Shown here: one piece after another, positions 1 to 10,278 of the stretch
Numbering within the stretch: position 1 is the first letter of the stretch
How the letters are laid out: each line of letters begins with the position of its first letter
Assembly: GCA_004194705.1 (NCBI GenBank)
Contig: SADC01000520.1
Span: 1-64,000 of the forward strand
Direction of reading: 5' to 3'
DNA length: 64,000 nucleotides
Origin: Ditylenchus dipsaci
Taxonomy: Eukaryota > Nematoda > Chromadorea > Rhabditida > Anguinidae
Translations under genes and position numbers: made by a program
Notes under the pieces: generated by a model
What the model saw: only the letters and a program-made list of their open reading frames with translations
Told to the model about the DNA's origin: nothing
Databases searched by the model: none

Positions 1-240
1 TATGGACCAACGGAATGTGGAGTTTTCAATTGGCTTTTGGTTTCGAATAAGTTGGGGGTGAAGTACTTGAGGTTGATGAAGGTAGAGCAGTGGTGGACAA
101 TCCTGAGGATCTAGTTAGAGCAAGGGCCACTTTATCACAGAGCCGATCGAGAAGCAGGGTCAGGGGGTTCAATCCAAGAGCACTCAACTTCTCGCCACTG
201 ACAGTCGAGGGATTTTTGGAGAAGATGTGGCGGACTCTCT
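1..240 (+). other. Possible coding fragment at window edge
   Basis: A reading frame is open from about position 51 to past 240 and is rich in Arg/Ser (an RSRSR stretch near 140-165). No ATG begins it and no family is recognised. It runs into a dispersed repeat at about 241. It may be the end of an exon lying left of the window, or chance. Confidence 0.15.
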
Positions 241-310
241 CTATGATTAGTGGCCCTTTTTTATTCCTTTCCCCTCCCTATACAGCCCTTAATCCTTTAA
301 AATTCAAAAT
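241..310. repeat. Dispersed pyrimidine-rich repeat, copy 1
   Basis: The block with CCCTTTCC, CCTCCC, ACAGCCC and AATCCTTTAAAA recurs at 3577-3621 (inside a GGCGCTACT element) and, diverged, at 4911-4965. It looks like the subterminal part of the GGCGCTACT transposon family. Confidence 0.45.
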
Positions 311-449
311 CGCCAATTCAAATTTTTCAAATTTTGACTAAAAAACCATGATGATTCTATACTGCAACCCATATATCTATATTGTGTTTGGAATAGTGCG
401 TTCGTCCACCACGTTTTTGATTCACTTTAAAGTGGCCTACCAGCGCGTT

Positions 450-719
450 ATTTCAAATTTGCAAAAAGACGGGGACCAGCCTTATTCAAAAGAGGATTAT
501 TTTTAAACGCAATTTTATATCCTGTAAGTGAAATAAGTTATGAAAAGCGCGGCGTCAGTCTAATAACAAGGGTAGCTTTGGTAATGTGCTGATGTCGTCC
601 AAACTTCGTCGATTTCCATTCCGACAGTGTATAGCTTTTTGTAATAAAATGACAAATTGCATTAAAAAATAATTCTTGTTGAATATCCAACTGGTCCCCG
701 CCTTTTGCGAATTTGAAAA
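450..719. mobile_element. Foldback element, GGGGACCAG arms
   Basis: Arms at 450-479 and 691-719 are near-perfect inverted repeats reading TTTCAAATTTGC, then AAAAGACGGGGACCAG. The spacer is about 210 bp and has no ORF. The AAATTTG/GCGGGGAC core resembles the subterminal box of the AAAGGRCCAT palindromes at 34688 and 45317. Confidence 0.6.
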
Positions 720-1550
720 TAGTTCGTGTAACCCGCTAGTATGCCCCTTTCAACGCGTTTTAATTAAAAATTAACCCTTCTATTGCTCTGCGCACCCTTT
801 GCGGCAGAAAGCTTAGATCTTGCATCTGGATGGCTATTTTATAGTGTTTAATTTGTTTCAATATTTTTTTTGATATTCTTTCAGAATGGTACTTGGTTGT
901 TCAAATTTTGTTAACTACTCTGCTCTAACTACGCTATTAGCAAGTATTCGAGCAGTTTTATTCGATGATCTAACATTCAGATTAGATCAACTAATATAGA
1001 GCAATCAAAACTTGATTCTTACATTGCTCTTAAAACATCTCTGAGCAACCCTGGAACTATGTCGTTTGTCTTTGCAAATAGTCAACAGATCTTGGAAGTT
1101 TTATTGAATTTCATAACAAAGCTTCTAAATTAAACGAAGATCTGATCACTTGTTTGTTTGGGCCAAGTGAAAAATTTGCAAAACTAAAAAATGACGTTAA
1201 ATATGTTTTACTCAAAAACATAGAAGACTTTCCTCACGAGCGTTATTTCAATTTAATGGCCAATATGATTTATAATTAAAGACAAACGAAATTCTAATAA
1301 ATAATTGGGCTGATGTGACAGAAAATGGAATTTTCAAATTGCAAAGCTTCTGATTCAATACCATAAACTACTCAGCGAGCAAACTTCTTTTTTTTTGAAG
1401 TGAGATTTTCATATTTATATAAATTTCGCAGTGCCTTACAAAAATCTGCCAAAAAATCTCTCCAAGTCTTCGAAAAATAACAACTACTTGAATTTCGACA
1501 CACTTGCAGAAAATAAATCTCTTAATTATCTTTATAATTTTGGGATGAAG
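720..1550. other. No gene seen
   Basis: AT-rich sequence with short broken frames. I see no splice-consistent coding segment, RNA gene or clear repeat end in this stretch. Confidence 0.5.
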
Positions 1551-1551
1551 G

Positions 1552-1762
1552 CAGGGCTTCGAATCGTCCTTTTTTAAAAAGATTTGTCCTATTTTCGGCA
1601 CCCCCATCTTTTTTATTTTTGAAAATTTAGTCAAAACCATTTTTTTTTCGCTTCAAAATGGCAACAAGCAATGGATAAAATCACCCTCTGACTTCAAAAA
1701 ACAGTCAAAATGTCCTTTTTTACACAAATGTCTATTTTGAAATTTTTTATTCGAAGCCCTGG
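1552..1762. mobile_element. Foldback element with CAGGGCTTCGAA ends
   Basis: CAGGGCTTCGAA at 1552-1563 is inverted at 1751-1762. The interior repeats TTTGTCC/TGTCC words. Related word-bearing fragments occur at 30330-30450, 50750-50920 and 59480-59545. Non-coding. Confidence 0.55.
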
Positions 1763-1898
1763 ATAAGGGCACTTTTTTTATTTCGATTTCAAAATTGAAC
1801 GGGAAGTGAAAATAGTTTTGTCGCTATCACTTTCTTGTTCCTCAGAATGTCAGCTTTCCCCGCACCTAATTCATCCCCGCACCCATAATTTTTTCAGA

Positions 1899-2870
1899 GA
1901 TCTTCAGCAGATGTTAGACACACTGCTCGAATACAAAGAAGAGCTAGATTATGTAGCCATACAATCGTTTTTTGAAGGTTGCCGAAATCTAAGTAAAAAT
2001 TCTGAACGACAGCCCGCAGCACAAGCCATTCAACCTAGCAATGCTAAGCCATGGAGACACCCACTGTCACAGAAATTTCTATGTACCAGTTGATAGTAAA
2101 AATTCCACAAATAATTCACCACAAGGAAAGTCTGCATGTAGATATGCGAAAAAACAAAGAGCATTTACAATTTGGATGGAAAAGTCCGAAGAATATGCCG
2201 ATAAAATAATAACTTTTCCGAATGATATTCTTAATTTCGTTTTGAAAAACTACGCACACCACCCTTATTCTGGTGGTTCTAGTTTGTGGGTGTAAAATGG
2301 CCGTTGTTGATGAGTTGACAAGTATGTGTTCAGTATTTGGACAGTCAATTGAGTATTTAATAGCCAGGTTGTTTCTCGTATATCCAAAACACTTTGTCTA
2401 GACAAAAAAGATAGTTTTTAAAGGCTGTGACCACATCTTGAAATATTCAAAGAATTTTTTTGATGACCTCGAAACAAAATTGAAAAAACTCGAAGTTCAA
2501 GTGGATTTAGCTGTCAAAAAAAATGCTTTTCAAAAAGTATTTTGAGACCAAATTTCTTGGAAGTTCAATATCTAAAAAAGAGAAATTAGAAAAGAAAATC
2601 AACCAACTCAGCCATCATATTGTAGATGAATAAAAAATGCTTTTATTAAAATTGCAGGTGTTAAAGAAAAACTTGTTCACTATCAGCAAAATCCAAAAGA
2701 TATTGAAGAAGCTTGTGAAAAAGAATGTGCTGTTTGTCTAGAACAGAACGAAGAACAAATGTTCGAAAGATTTAAAAGAGCTTCCATGTTTACACAAATT
2801 TCATGAAAAATGTATAGAGAAATGGTTCAAAGTACGAAGCACTTGTCCGCTATGTAGATTAAAAGTATAA
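1899..2870 (+). pseudogene. RING-H2 finger protein gene, frameshifted
   Basis: A degraded RING-H2 protein, a family that usually acts as E3 ubiquitin ligases. An exon follows a TTTTTTCAG acceptor near 1897 and opens with DLQQMLDTLLEYKEELDY. The frame then shifts (around 2045 and again near 2290) through segments such as IWMEKSEEYADKIITF and VDELTS. The C-terminal RING is split by a +1 shift: CAVC (2726-2737) is in one frame, while PCLHKFHEKCIEKW and CPLCRLKV, ending at TAA 2868-2870, are in another. Taken together the ligands fit C-x2-C, C-x-H-x2-H-x2-C and C-x2-C. Several shifts and an internal stop make a functional product unlikely. The middle third is duplicated at 11955-12408. Confidence 0.72.
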
Positions 2871-3558
2871 TGATTGACTGAAAATGATCGAATTATGAAA
2901 GTTCTTATTCCATGCTCTATTCTGTTCTCTTTTCAAGCTTTCGTAGTAAATTCAGCACTTCTTTATTTGCCACCCCACCTTTGAGGGGACTCAAAAAAAC
3001 CTTTTAAACATGTTTTTTCTGCTCGAAACGATGATAAAATATCCTGACCTTTTTCTGAATAAAAAATTTGAATTTTGTCGAAAAATGTTGCCTTTCAGCC
3101 CTTTCAAAAAAAATATGGATAGAAGTAATGGTTCTAGCAAAGTTTTTCACCTTGAACATTTCTTTGCTTTAATATACGTTGATTTTTTCGAACAAGTTTC
3201 ATGCTTATTGTTACAAATAAAGTATACGGCCTGGATATTTGTATTGTGGTATCAATAAGAAAAATCGATTACTTGCTGCAAGTATTTTAATTCAAGTTAA
3301 ACAGAGAAGTGGAAGAATGCACCGATTGGTTGCTACCTAACAAGAGAGCCTGTACCTATACCGTTAAGCCACACAAACGTGTCAAAAAAACATTTTATAA
3401 ATCGGTTTCTACTTGCAAAAGTCAGTAGGTGAGAAATTCGTAGTTTTGTGAACGCAATATCAGATTTTGCTTCGGTTACGTTAATAGCTGGAAAAAAATT
3501 TTTCTGGAGCAGGTAACTTTTTTTTTATCTTTTTCTAGTTTTTTTGTAAAGAAACCCC
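2871..3558. other. No supported gene; one ATG ORF of unknown value
   Basis: An 82-codon ATG ORF at 3010-3258 has no recognisable domain, no splice context and a composition like the surrounding AT-rich DNA. I treat it as probably chance. The rest is featureless to the transposon at 3559. Confidence 0.4.
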
Positions 3559-3823
3559 GACCCTACTGGCTTATAAGTCCCTTCCCCTCCCAATACAGCC
3601 CATAATCCTTTAAAATTGATTTTCCAGCCTTTTTACGACAAAATTATTACTTAAAAATGATTTTCAGACACTCTGAAAAAACTTGATTTTTGGGGGGGGG
3701 GGGGGGGGCGGGGGGGGGTATAAGCCAGTAGGTCCGAGGATTGAAGAGGAGGGGGGTATAAGAAGTAGGCTGTTTTTTTTTGGGGGGGGGGGTTTGGGGG
3801 GGTGGTTATAAGCCAGTAGCGCC
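3559..3823. mobile_element. GGCGCTACT-family element, private word GGCTTATAA
   Basis: Left end GACCCTACTGGCTTATAA and right end TTATAAGCCAGTAGCGCC are inverted. A third copy of the word lies inside at about 3720. Near the right end are long G runs (3691-3718, 3782-3802) able to form G-quadruplexes. AAACCCC flanks both sides (3552-3558 and 3824-3830), a likely target duplication of 7-8 bp. Non-coding. Confidence 0.75.
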
Positions 3824-4016
3824 AAACCCCCTGATCGGTCGTTTTTTTTAAATTTTTGTGTTTTTGAAAAATATCAGATACGTTGTAAAAAATATTTTCA
3901 GGTGTGTTTTTAAAGTGTTTTCAGATGTTTTAAAGAATATCAGCAAGTTTGTAAAAAGTATTCAAAAGTGTTTTGAAGAGTATCTGAAGAGACTCTGGAC
4001 GCATAGAGACGCTTTG

Positions 4017-4200
4017 TAACGGGTGCGCCAAAAAGTTCTGCAACAAACTTTAGACTCCAATTTAGGCACGTAATTCAAGCATTAAAAATTTTAAAAATAT
4101 AGTTTGTAGCCCTGTTTTGCTCTTTCGAATGACATATCAAACATTTATATCACTTATCAAAAATTTTTGAGTCTTTTTGGAAAATTTGGGCACCCGTTAC
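4017..4200. mobile_element. Small foldback, GTAACGGGTGC ends
   Basis: TAACGGGTGCGCC at the left and GGGCACCCGTTA at the right are inverted. The element has no coding content. Confidence 0.45.
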
Positions 4201-4781
4201 TACTCAGAGCCTAAATACGAGTCATCTGTCCACGTCTGTCACTCTTTAAATATCTAAGCGATTTGAGAATTTCAAATAGATCAATTTTTTTAAACTTAGT
4301 CACTGGGATTTGAATTTTTTTAGTAGAAGTTTGAATTTTAATTTTATAACTTTTGTGATGACTTAAGTTGTTTTGCTATTTTCAAAGATATTTTAAACTA
4401 TTTTGGGCATTCTCAAATGAAGGCAAGAAAAAAACTTTGGTTGAATGTTTTAAGTGCTAAGTGAGTTTTGTAATACATGTTGATCATAGCAGTGGTTATT
4501 TTAGTTGCTTTAATTAATAAATGCAGCTTGAACAACGATTATTCATCATCGACGATTGTGCTCAAAGAATGATTAGGCTATGATATTAGGCTATTCACAA
4601 AGTTCGTAGCCCCCTTATCAATCACACAGAAAATCTTATATTTATAATTAAAAATATTTTTTTATGTCACTATGTTTGCTAAGATTCGAGATTTGAGAGA
4701 AGTTTTTTTTCGAAATTTGCCTTTCCTCTCAAAATTTTTTGAATCCCTACCAAATTTTCCTTTTTTCGGCTTCGAAGGACA

Positions 4782-4840
4782 TACTTGTTGATGCAAATGA
4801 AAAATTTGACGAATTTCCATGCAATCAAACTTTGCCCTTT
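4782..4840. repeat. Fragment of AAAGGACCAT-family palindrome
   Basis: The block ACTTGTTGATGCAAATGAAA followed by an ATTTGAC core closely matches the left arm of the complete element at 28963-29162. It appears to be a solo arm. Confidence 0.4.
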
Positions 4841-5168
4841 CTTGATTCGAGTATGTCATACTGAAGATAATGATAAAAACAACAAAAATCATAATAGCCA
4901 TCTCTTAAATAAGTGGCCCTTGTTTGTCCCTTTTCCTCCCACCCAGCCCCTTAACCCTTTTAAAACTCTTAACCCCCTCGTCGCTCGACTATCTCCTTAT
5001 GCTAGATTTTTTTCAACCCTACCCTTTTAAAATTAGCTATATATGTGTCTAAAATTATTAAGTGGGGTATACAGCAGAAGCTATTTTTGGGTGGAACATG
5101 CGACAGTAGCGCTGGATTTTTAATGTGAAACTGCAACGCTGCTAAGCAAAAACTTCAATTTTTCACAG

Positions 5169-5312
5169 TACAAGTCAACCTCGATAAGCCGACACCTCAA
5201 GGGACCTAACTTAGGGTGTCGGCTAATCGGGGCGCCGTTTTCCTTAAAGTGTCTACTACCTGGCCAAATCAAGTGTCGAAAGGATGTCGACTTTATCAAG
5301 GTTCTACAGTAC
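5169..5312. mobile_element. CAGTCRA-family MITE, word TAAGCCGACACC
   Basis: TA-bounded element. The left end reads CAAGTCAACCTCGA then TAAGCCGACACC, a GGGACC box, and the word inverted as GGGTGTCGGCTAAT, so it is the hairpin end. The right end has GTGTCGA repeats leading to CAAGGTTCTACAGTA. Pogo/Tigger-type non-autonomous element. Confidence 0.65.
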
Positions 5313-6190
5313 TTGTTCAGCATATCCGATTTGCTTGTAAATCTATCATTCAAGTAATTCACTCGATTCCACTCATGTAAGTAATAGGATTAGTGGATGT
5401 TTATACGAACTAAATCATGTCGTATAATTATAGCTAACAATGTGACTGTTAAAGTGAGGCCTACGGTTGAGAGCTAACCTTTAATGAATTGGCGCCAAAT
5501 CTGCAGTTCACAATCAACTTTTTACGGTTAAAAGTTGAATATGTACAGCTCAACAATTCTGAATTGACTCTGTCTTTACGAATAATATTTACATTCAACA
5601 TTAAACTATTCACAGTCAGCATATGAAAAATATACAGATATGCCACGAAAAATTGATTTTGCCAATTTTGGCTAAAAATGGACAATGGTGAATTGAATCA
5701 GACAGTTGTGAACTTATTAGAATTAGAAAATTTTATAGTTTAGAAATAATGTATGTATTTTTAAAACGCAAATTTGTCTATGTGGTCAAAAAAGTGTAGG
5801 GATGGTAGGGGTTGTGATCCGTGGGTCACACCTTTTTCACAGACATTGGGTGTGGCGCAAAATTTTTTCTGAGAACGTTTTTAAGGTAAATCAGAGTGTC
5901 TGAACATGAATCCGCGGTCAGAATTAGGGGTTGACAAAGAAATTTTTGAGTTTTTTACCAAATTTTTATTTTTCCGGACTTTTTTGACTTCAAAGGCTAA
6001 AAAATGAGGTTAAAAATGAAAAAATTTGTTCGAGATTACTTCGGATTCCCAGCGTGTCAGCTTTCGTTTAAAAAAAAAGGTCGAAAATGATGCATTTTAA
6101 ATAGGCGATCTCCTACTTTGAAGTTTGGCGTCGGATCTAAAAATGACCTATGGTCTCATGTTTGTTGTTGACAAAATGCCACAAATATGA
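5313..6190. other. No gene seen
   Basis: AT-rich DNA with only short random frames. I see no transposon end, RNA gene or splice-consistent exon. Confidence 0.45.
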
Positions 6191-6197
6191 AAGTTTT

Positions 6198-6345
6198 TGT
6201 CTCTAGAGGGATTTAAAAATATATAGTCGAGTTTGAATTTTAAAACGTTTGTAAGCAAATTGAGTACGCTAAGCACAAATTTACTGTCAGCAGTTAGGTA
6301 GTGTCTGTTGCAGAAATGTCTGTAAAGGCGCCGATAGGCGCCTGC
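6198..6345. repeat. Direct repeat, copy 1
   Basis: About 115 bp running from GTCGAGTTTGAATTT to GGCGCCGATAGGCGCCTGCC recurs at 7465-7620 with moderate divergence. The GGCGCC-rich tail also ends the repeats at 27265-27300 and 32238-32265. Confidence 0.5.
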
Positions 6346-6369
6346 CGACCCTTGTTTTTAATAAGACAA

Positions 6370-6510
6370 TGTTTTTTACGCACGGACATTGTCACTTTTG
6401 AAAAAAAAAATGTCGCTTGACATTGTTTCAAATGAATAAACAATATCGTCTGGAGAATGTCGCCTGACAATCTCTAATTTAAATAGAATTTTTCAGGCGA
6501 CATCGTTCCT
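6370..6510. repeat. Short palindromes with TGTCG/CGACA words
   Basis: GACATTGTC, TGTCGCTTGACA, TGTCGCCTGACA and GGCGACATCG recur in alternating orientation. This is probably a degraded word-bearing transposon end. Confidence 0.35.
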
Positions 6511-7014
6511 TTCATTTCGGGTTTCATTTTTTTCACAAATAGATGACCTTCCTAAATATAAACATTTATTCGAAAATGGAAACTTGATCACAAGATCTAC
6601 TGGCGTATTAAGAAATTTCATCTTTCAAAATGGCCATAGATTTTTGTAAAGAGCGGTTTTCAAATTCTTTTATGCCAATTGATTTTTCATGCCGACAAGA
6701 TTTTTTCATTTATTATGTGAAAAACACGATTTTTTCTCGGTCCGCCTGTAGTTCGGGCCTTTCCATCCAGTAACCATCCCAGACCAGGACAAAACCGCAG
6801 GAGGAAGTAGTTAACCAATGATATTCATCCCAATGATTGATTTACGACCCCGTGACAATCTGTGTTGTGCGGGAAAATTTTGCGGCAAAAATTTAGAATT
6901 GAGCTAAAAAGTAAGAGAAAACCTTCTTTCGTAATGTTTTTTATGGTAAATCTAATAAATCATTTTTTAAAAAAAAAGTAATTAATCGGATGGAGCACTT
7001 TACCTTCACCCCCA

Positions 7015-7190
7015 CCAGGGTGTGACCTCAGCCGGCTGAGGTTAAACTCAGCCATCAGCCGGCTGAGGCTGATGGCTGACAAAAAAAAATTTAAGCCTGG
7101 CTGACGGCTGAGGCTGATAAAAACTTTCAGACCTCAGCCGGCTGAGACTAAGGCTGATGGCTGAGAAAATTGTCGAGTATACCACCCTGA
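7015..7190. mobile_element. Small element with repeated CAGCCGGCTGAGG palindromes
   Basis: The ends CAGGGTG and CACCCTG are inverted. The interior carries at least seven copies of CTCAGCC or its complement, including the perfect palindrome CTCAGCCGGCTGAG at about 7027, 7056 and 7132. It can form several alternative hairpins. Non-coding. Confidence 0.6.
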
Positions 7191-7397
7191 CCCCCACCAC
7201 TCAAATTAACCTCGACCCCCACCAGCAAAAGCTGTCAAATCAGCTTGGAGGACCAAAGCGAAATTTTTTTCATTTTGATAACAATAAATTTCTTGCATAA
7301 AATAATCAAAAAGTGCAAATATATAGTTTTTGAGACCTGTTCTTGAGAATTTAAAAAGGAAATTTTTAAATGAAATTTTTTTGCCTTGGTCTTCCAA

Positions 7398-7440
7398 GCT
7401 GAAGTGATTTGTGTCTAAGGTATGTGGGTGTGTGCATCTG
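7398..7440 (-). repeat. Dispersed repeat GATGCACACACCCACATACC
   Basis: Matches, in either orientation, 7946-7990, 8021-8063 and 61233-61280. All four include GAGATGCRC-like and ACACAAATCA blocks. Function unknown. Confidence 0.5.
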
Positions 7441-7464
7441 AACTCCAAGCCCCTTGCGCCCCCG

Positions 7465-7620
7465 AAGGGGTCACAGGGGCTTGAGAGTTAAAAAGTATAC
7501 AGTCAAGTTTGAAATTTGAAAAAACATTGTAAGCAAATCGAGCACGTTAAGCAGGAATTTATTGTCAGCAATCAAGTATTCTCTGTTGAAACAATGTCTG
7601 TGAAGGCGCGATAGGCGATT
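7465..7620. repeat. Direct repeat, copy 2
   Basis: Diverged second copy of 6198-6345. Shared blocks include TTGTAAGCAAAT, TTTACTGTCAGC/TTTATTGTCAGC and GGCG..GATAGGCG. Confidence 0.5.
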
Positions 7621-7689
7621 GAAATTAAATGTAATAAAAGTCTAATCAACTTTTTTTCGGTGATTTTTTTCAGGGCAATTATCAAAAAA

Positions 7690-7822
7690 TTAAAAATTCG
7701 GATATTATTTAATGTTATGTTATTATTATTTAATGTCAATGATATTGATCAATTAATGTTAATGATATGTTAACGATATTGATATTATTTAATGTTATTA
7801 TCTAATGTTAATTAATCTTTTA
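7690..7822. repeat. Low-complexity ATTATTTAATGTTA tract
   Basis: Imperfect repetition of TTATTTAATGTTA and TAATGATATTGAT words. Simple AT-rich sequence. Confidence 0.6.
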
Positions 7823-7945
7823 ATTATGCACGGAAAATAATTTCACTCAGTTACTTTCTGCTATTTCAAGTTGAAGAATTTCAGCGCTACGAGATTGTAA
7901 AAAAGTTTATATCCTGTAAAGGTTCTGTATGCGTGTAGGTGGCTT

Positions 7946-8063
7946 GAAGCTGAGATGCAGACGTCCACATACTGAAACACAAATCATTTGAAAGTGAGTC
8001 TAGATGCATGGAGAGGACTTGTAGTTGAGATGCGCACACCCACATACCTTAGACACAAATCAC
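7946..8063 (+). repeat. Two copies of the GAGATGCGCACACCCACATACC repeat
   Basis: GAGATGC followed by CCACATAC and ACACAAATCA occurs at 7951-7990 and 8026-8065. It is the same dispersed unit as 7398-7440 and 61233-61280. Confidence 0.5.
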
Positions 8064-8327
8064 TATACTATATGGGCTCAATAGGTATGGGGCGAAAGTG
8101 ATCGTGTTCAGCGTATTCGATTTGCTTGTAAAGCCATCATTTCAGTAATTCACTCAATTCCACTCATGTAAGATTAGTGCACAGCGTGTCAGAATGACTA
8201 TAATGGCCAATCCTGCCAAGACCACAAATTCATTTTTTTAACGTATTTCACTATTTTTGTCATGGTATTTGTGTCTGTATTTAGGGTCTCGATAGGATTT
8301 AGGCATTTTTAAAAGGCTATAAGTTAT

Positions 8328-8990
8328 ATAAGTTATATATATAAGCTATTAGTGGTTCTATCCTAGAAGAGGAGGCTTTTTTTTGCCTTGGTCCCCTCTG
8401 TTGTTTTTTCGTCATTTTGCCTTTGTTTCCATTTTTATTTGTAACAACAAATATTGTAGGTACTTTCCTGTTATCTCGAATCATTTTTCGATGTATTAGT
8501 TAACATTCTCAAGTATTTCACCCTGAAATACGAACTTATTTTTCCCATCCCTTTCAATTTGGAGTGTGCTTTTCTTGGCCGCGAAGCGGCCAACCCTTGG
8601 TCGTGTCACAATCTGTACCATACTACAATATGATATCCCGCTTCATACTTTCAAAATATAATAAATTATTGTAGGGCATTGTATTAATAAAAATTAATAA
8701 AATTTCGGATGTTGTACACGACCAAGGGTTGGCCGCTTCGCGGCCAAGAAAAAAAATAAGTTCGTATTTCAGGGTGAAATATTGAGAATGTAACTAATAC
8801 ATCCAAAAATGATTCGAGATAACAGGAAAGTACCATATTGTGATTCTAAACTAATACGTAAATAACATAAAGGAACAACAACAAAATGACGAAAGAATAA
8901 AATGGAAACAAAGGCAAAATGACGAAAACAACAGGGGGGACCAAGGCAATAAAAAGCGTCCTATTCTAGGATAGGGCCGCTATAAGTTAT
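8328..8990. mobile_element. Large foldback element, about 280-bp arms
   Basis: Arms at about 8328-8613 and 8712-8990 are near-perfect inverted repeats around a loop of about 100 bp. Landmarks in both arms are GCCTTGGTCCCC, TCATTTTGCCTTTG, GAAATACGAACTTATT and the mini-palindrome TTGGCCGCGAAGCGGCCAA. The outer part (CTATCCTAG, then GCCTTGGTCCCC) relates to the smaller element at 42039-42184. If transcribed it would give a long double-stranded RNA. Confidence 0.8.
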
Positions 8991-8994
8991 AGCC

Positions 8995-9168
8995 TAGTCA
9001 ACTCCCGATTTAGTGCACACCCTGGGGACCGGCTCCAGGTGTACACTAAATCGAGAGTTCATTCTAGTCATTTTAATTAACCCCCGGCCAAAATGATTAA
9101 ATCCAGGTGTACACTAAACCGAGGTGTACACTAAATCCGGTGTACACTAAATCGGGAGTTGACTGTAT
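8995..9168. mobile_element. CAGTCRA-family MITE, word TTTAGTGCACACC
   Basis: Hairpin end at the left: TTTAGTGCACACC, a GGGGACCGG box, then the word inverted as GGTGTACACTAAA. Tandem end at the right: GGTGTACACTAAA occurs three times before TCGGGAGTTGACTGTA. Clear example of the polarised layout discussed in the findings. Confidence 0.8.
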
Positions 9169-9640
9169 AACTAAAACGCGCCCTCAGAAGTTTGAAATTT
9201 CACCATCAAATTTCTGAATTTTGCCAGCAAATTATTTGTCTGCTGATTTTTCGTTTCTGGAGTTACGTTTGTGTCTTCTAGGTCCAACTTCAAATCAAAT
9301 CATCGATCTTTAAGTTAGCACGCTTGATTTAGATCTGAGTTCTGCTTGCTCTCGAAGATTTCTTTGAAGCTTGTAACAATGGTCTATCCGTCTAAGGCTT
9401 TGTGCTTTCGTTGTGCTGTATCCTGATCTGTATCATTGTGAGCTTGTGCAGGCCTACTATTGGCTTAATTGGCGAGTGTCGTATACATCTCGAAGATAAG
9501 TGTTGCGTCAAAATCAAAGAGTTTTGGCCAAAGACCGCAGAATAAAAAAATTAGAAAATTATACAGGGTGAACTATAAGGGAAATCCACTGGCCACCAAT
9601 CAACCCGATTCTTTTTCCGAAAAAACCCAATTATTTTAAC

Positions 9641-9892
9641 TACCGTATTTCCTCTAATAAGCGCCCCCGCTCTAATAAGCGCCCCCCTCGACTTTGAGGG
9701 TCTGGATCTCAGTATAGAAGCAATATTTTGCAAAGCTGTTTGATACGTTTCTTAACTCCCACGAGTTCTACCGATTCCACTTTTTAAATTTTGGTTGAGC
9801 AACCAAAAATCTCGAAATCGAATTCCAAATTTCCGATTTTTAGGGGTTTGAAAAATAAGCGCCCCGGGGCGCTTATTAGAGGAAATACGGTA
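9641..9892. mobile_element. CCGTATT-family MITE, word AATAAGCGCCCCC
   Basis: TA-flanked; CCGTATTTCC and GGAAATACGG ends are perfect inverts. The left end has AATAAGCGCCCCC in tandem (9657 and 9674). The right end has it as a palindrome, AATAAGCGCCCCGGGGCGC then TTATT. Non-coding, 252 bp. Confidence 0.85.
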
Positions 9893-10278
9893 CTTTATAG
9901 ACCAATCGATAGCGCAGAGAAAGAGCTATCTTTAAAGCCAAACAGAATTTTTTCTGCCTAGAAAAATACAGATTACTTTCCGATTACATTATGCATAGCT
10001 TATGAAAGTTCGATATACTGACGTTAAAAAACCAAAATCAATGAGAGAAAAAGTTGCAAGAATTTTTTGCGTGTTTTTGGCGCGAAAACTGAACAGCAAC
10101 AAAATTTTTTATCTTTTTTTATAAGATTTTTTTCAGCAACAAGATTTTTACAAGATTTTTATAAAGATTTTTTAGTCTTGTTGCTATTAAATCGAACACA
10201 GCGCTGAGACGTTACCGTTACGTTTTAAATTAAATAAGACATTTGACCAGTAACTTTTTCAAGCTCAAAATGATATTG

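Noticed and set aside
90..341. Frame starting at 90 as a complete gene
   Set aside because: It begins with a non-ATG codon inside a longer frame and its last third lies in a dispersed repeat. Kept only as a low-confidence fragment.
3320..3400. Minus-strand tRNA candidate (TGGCTTAACGG A-box-like)
   Set aside because: No B box and no closing stems.
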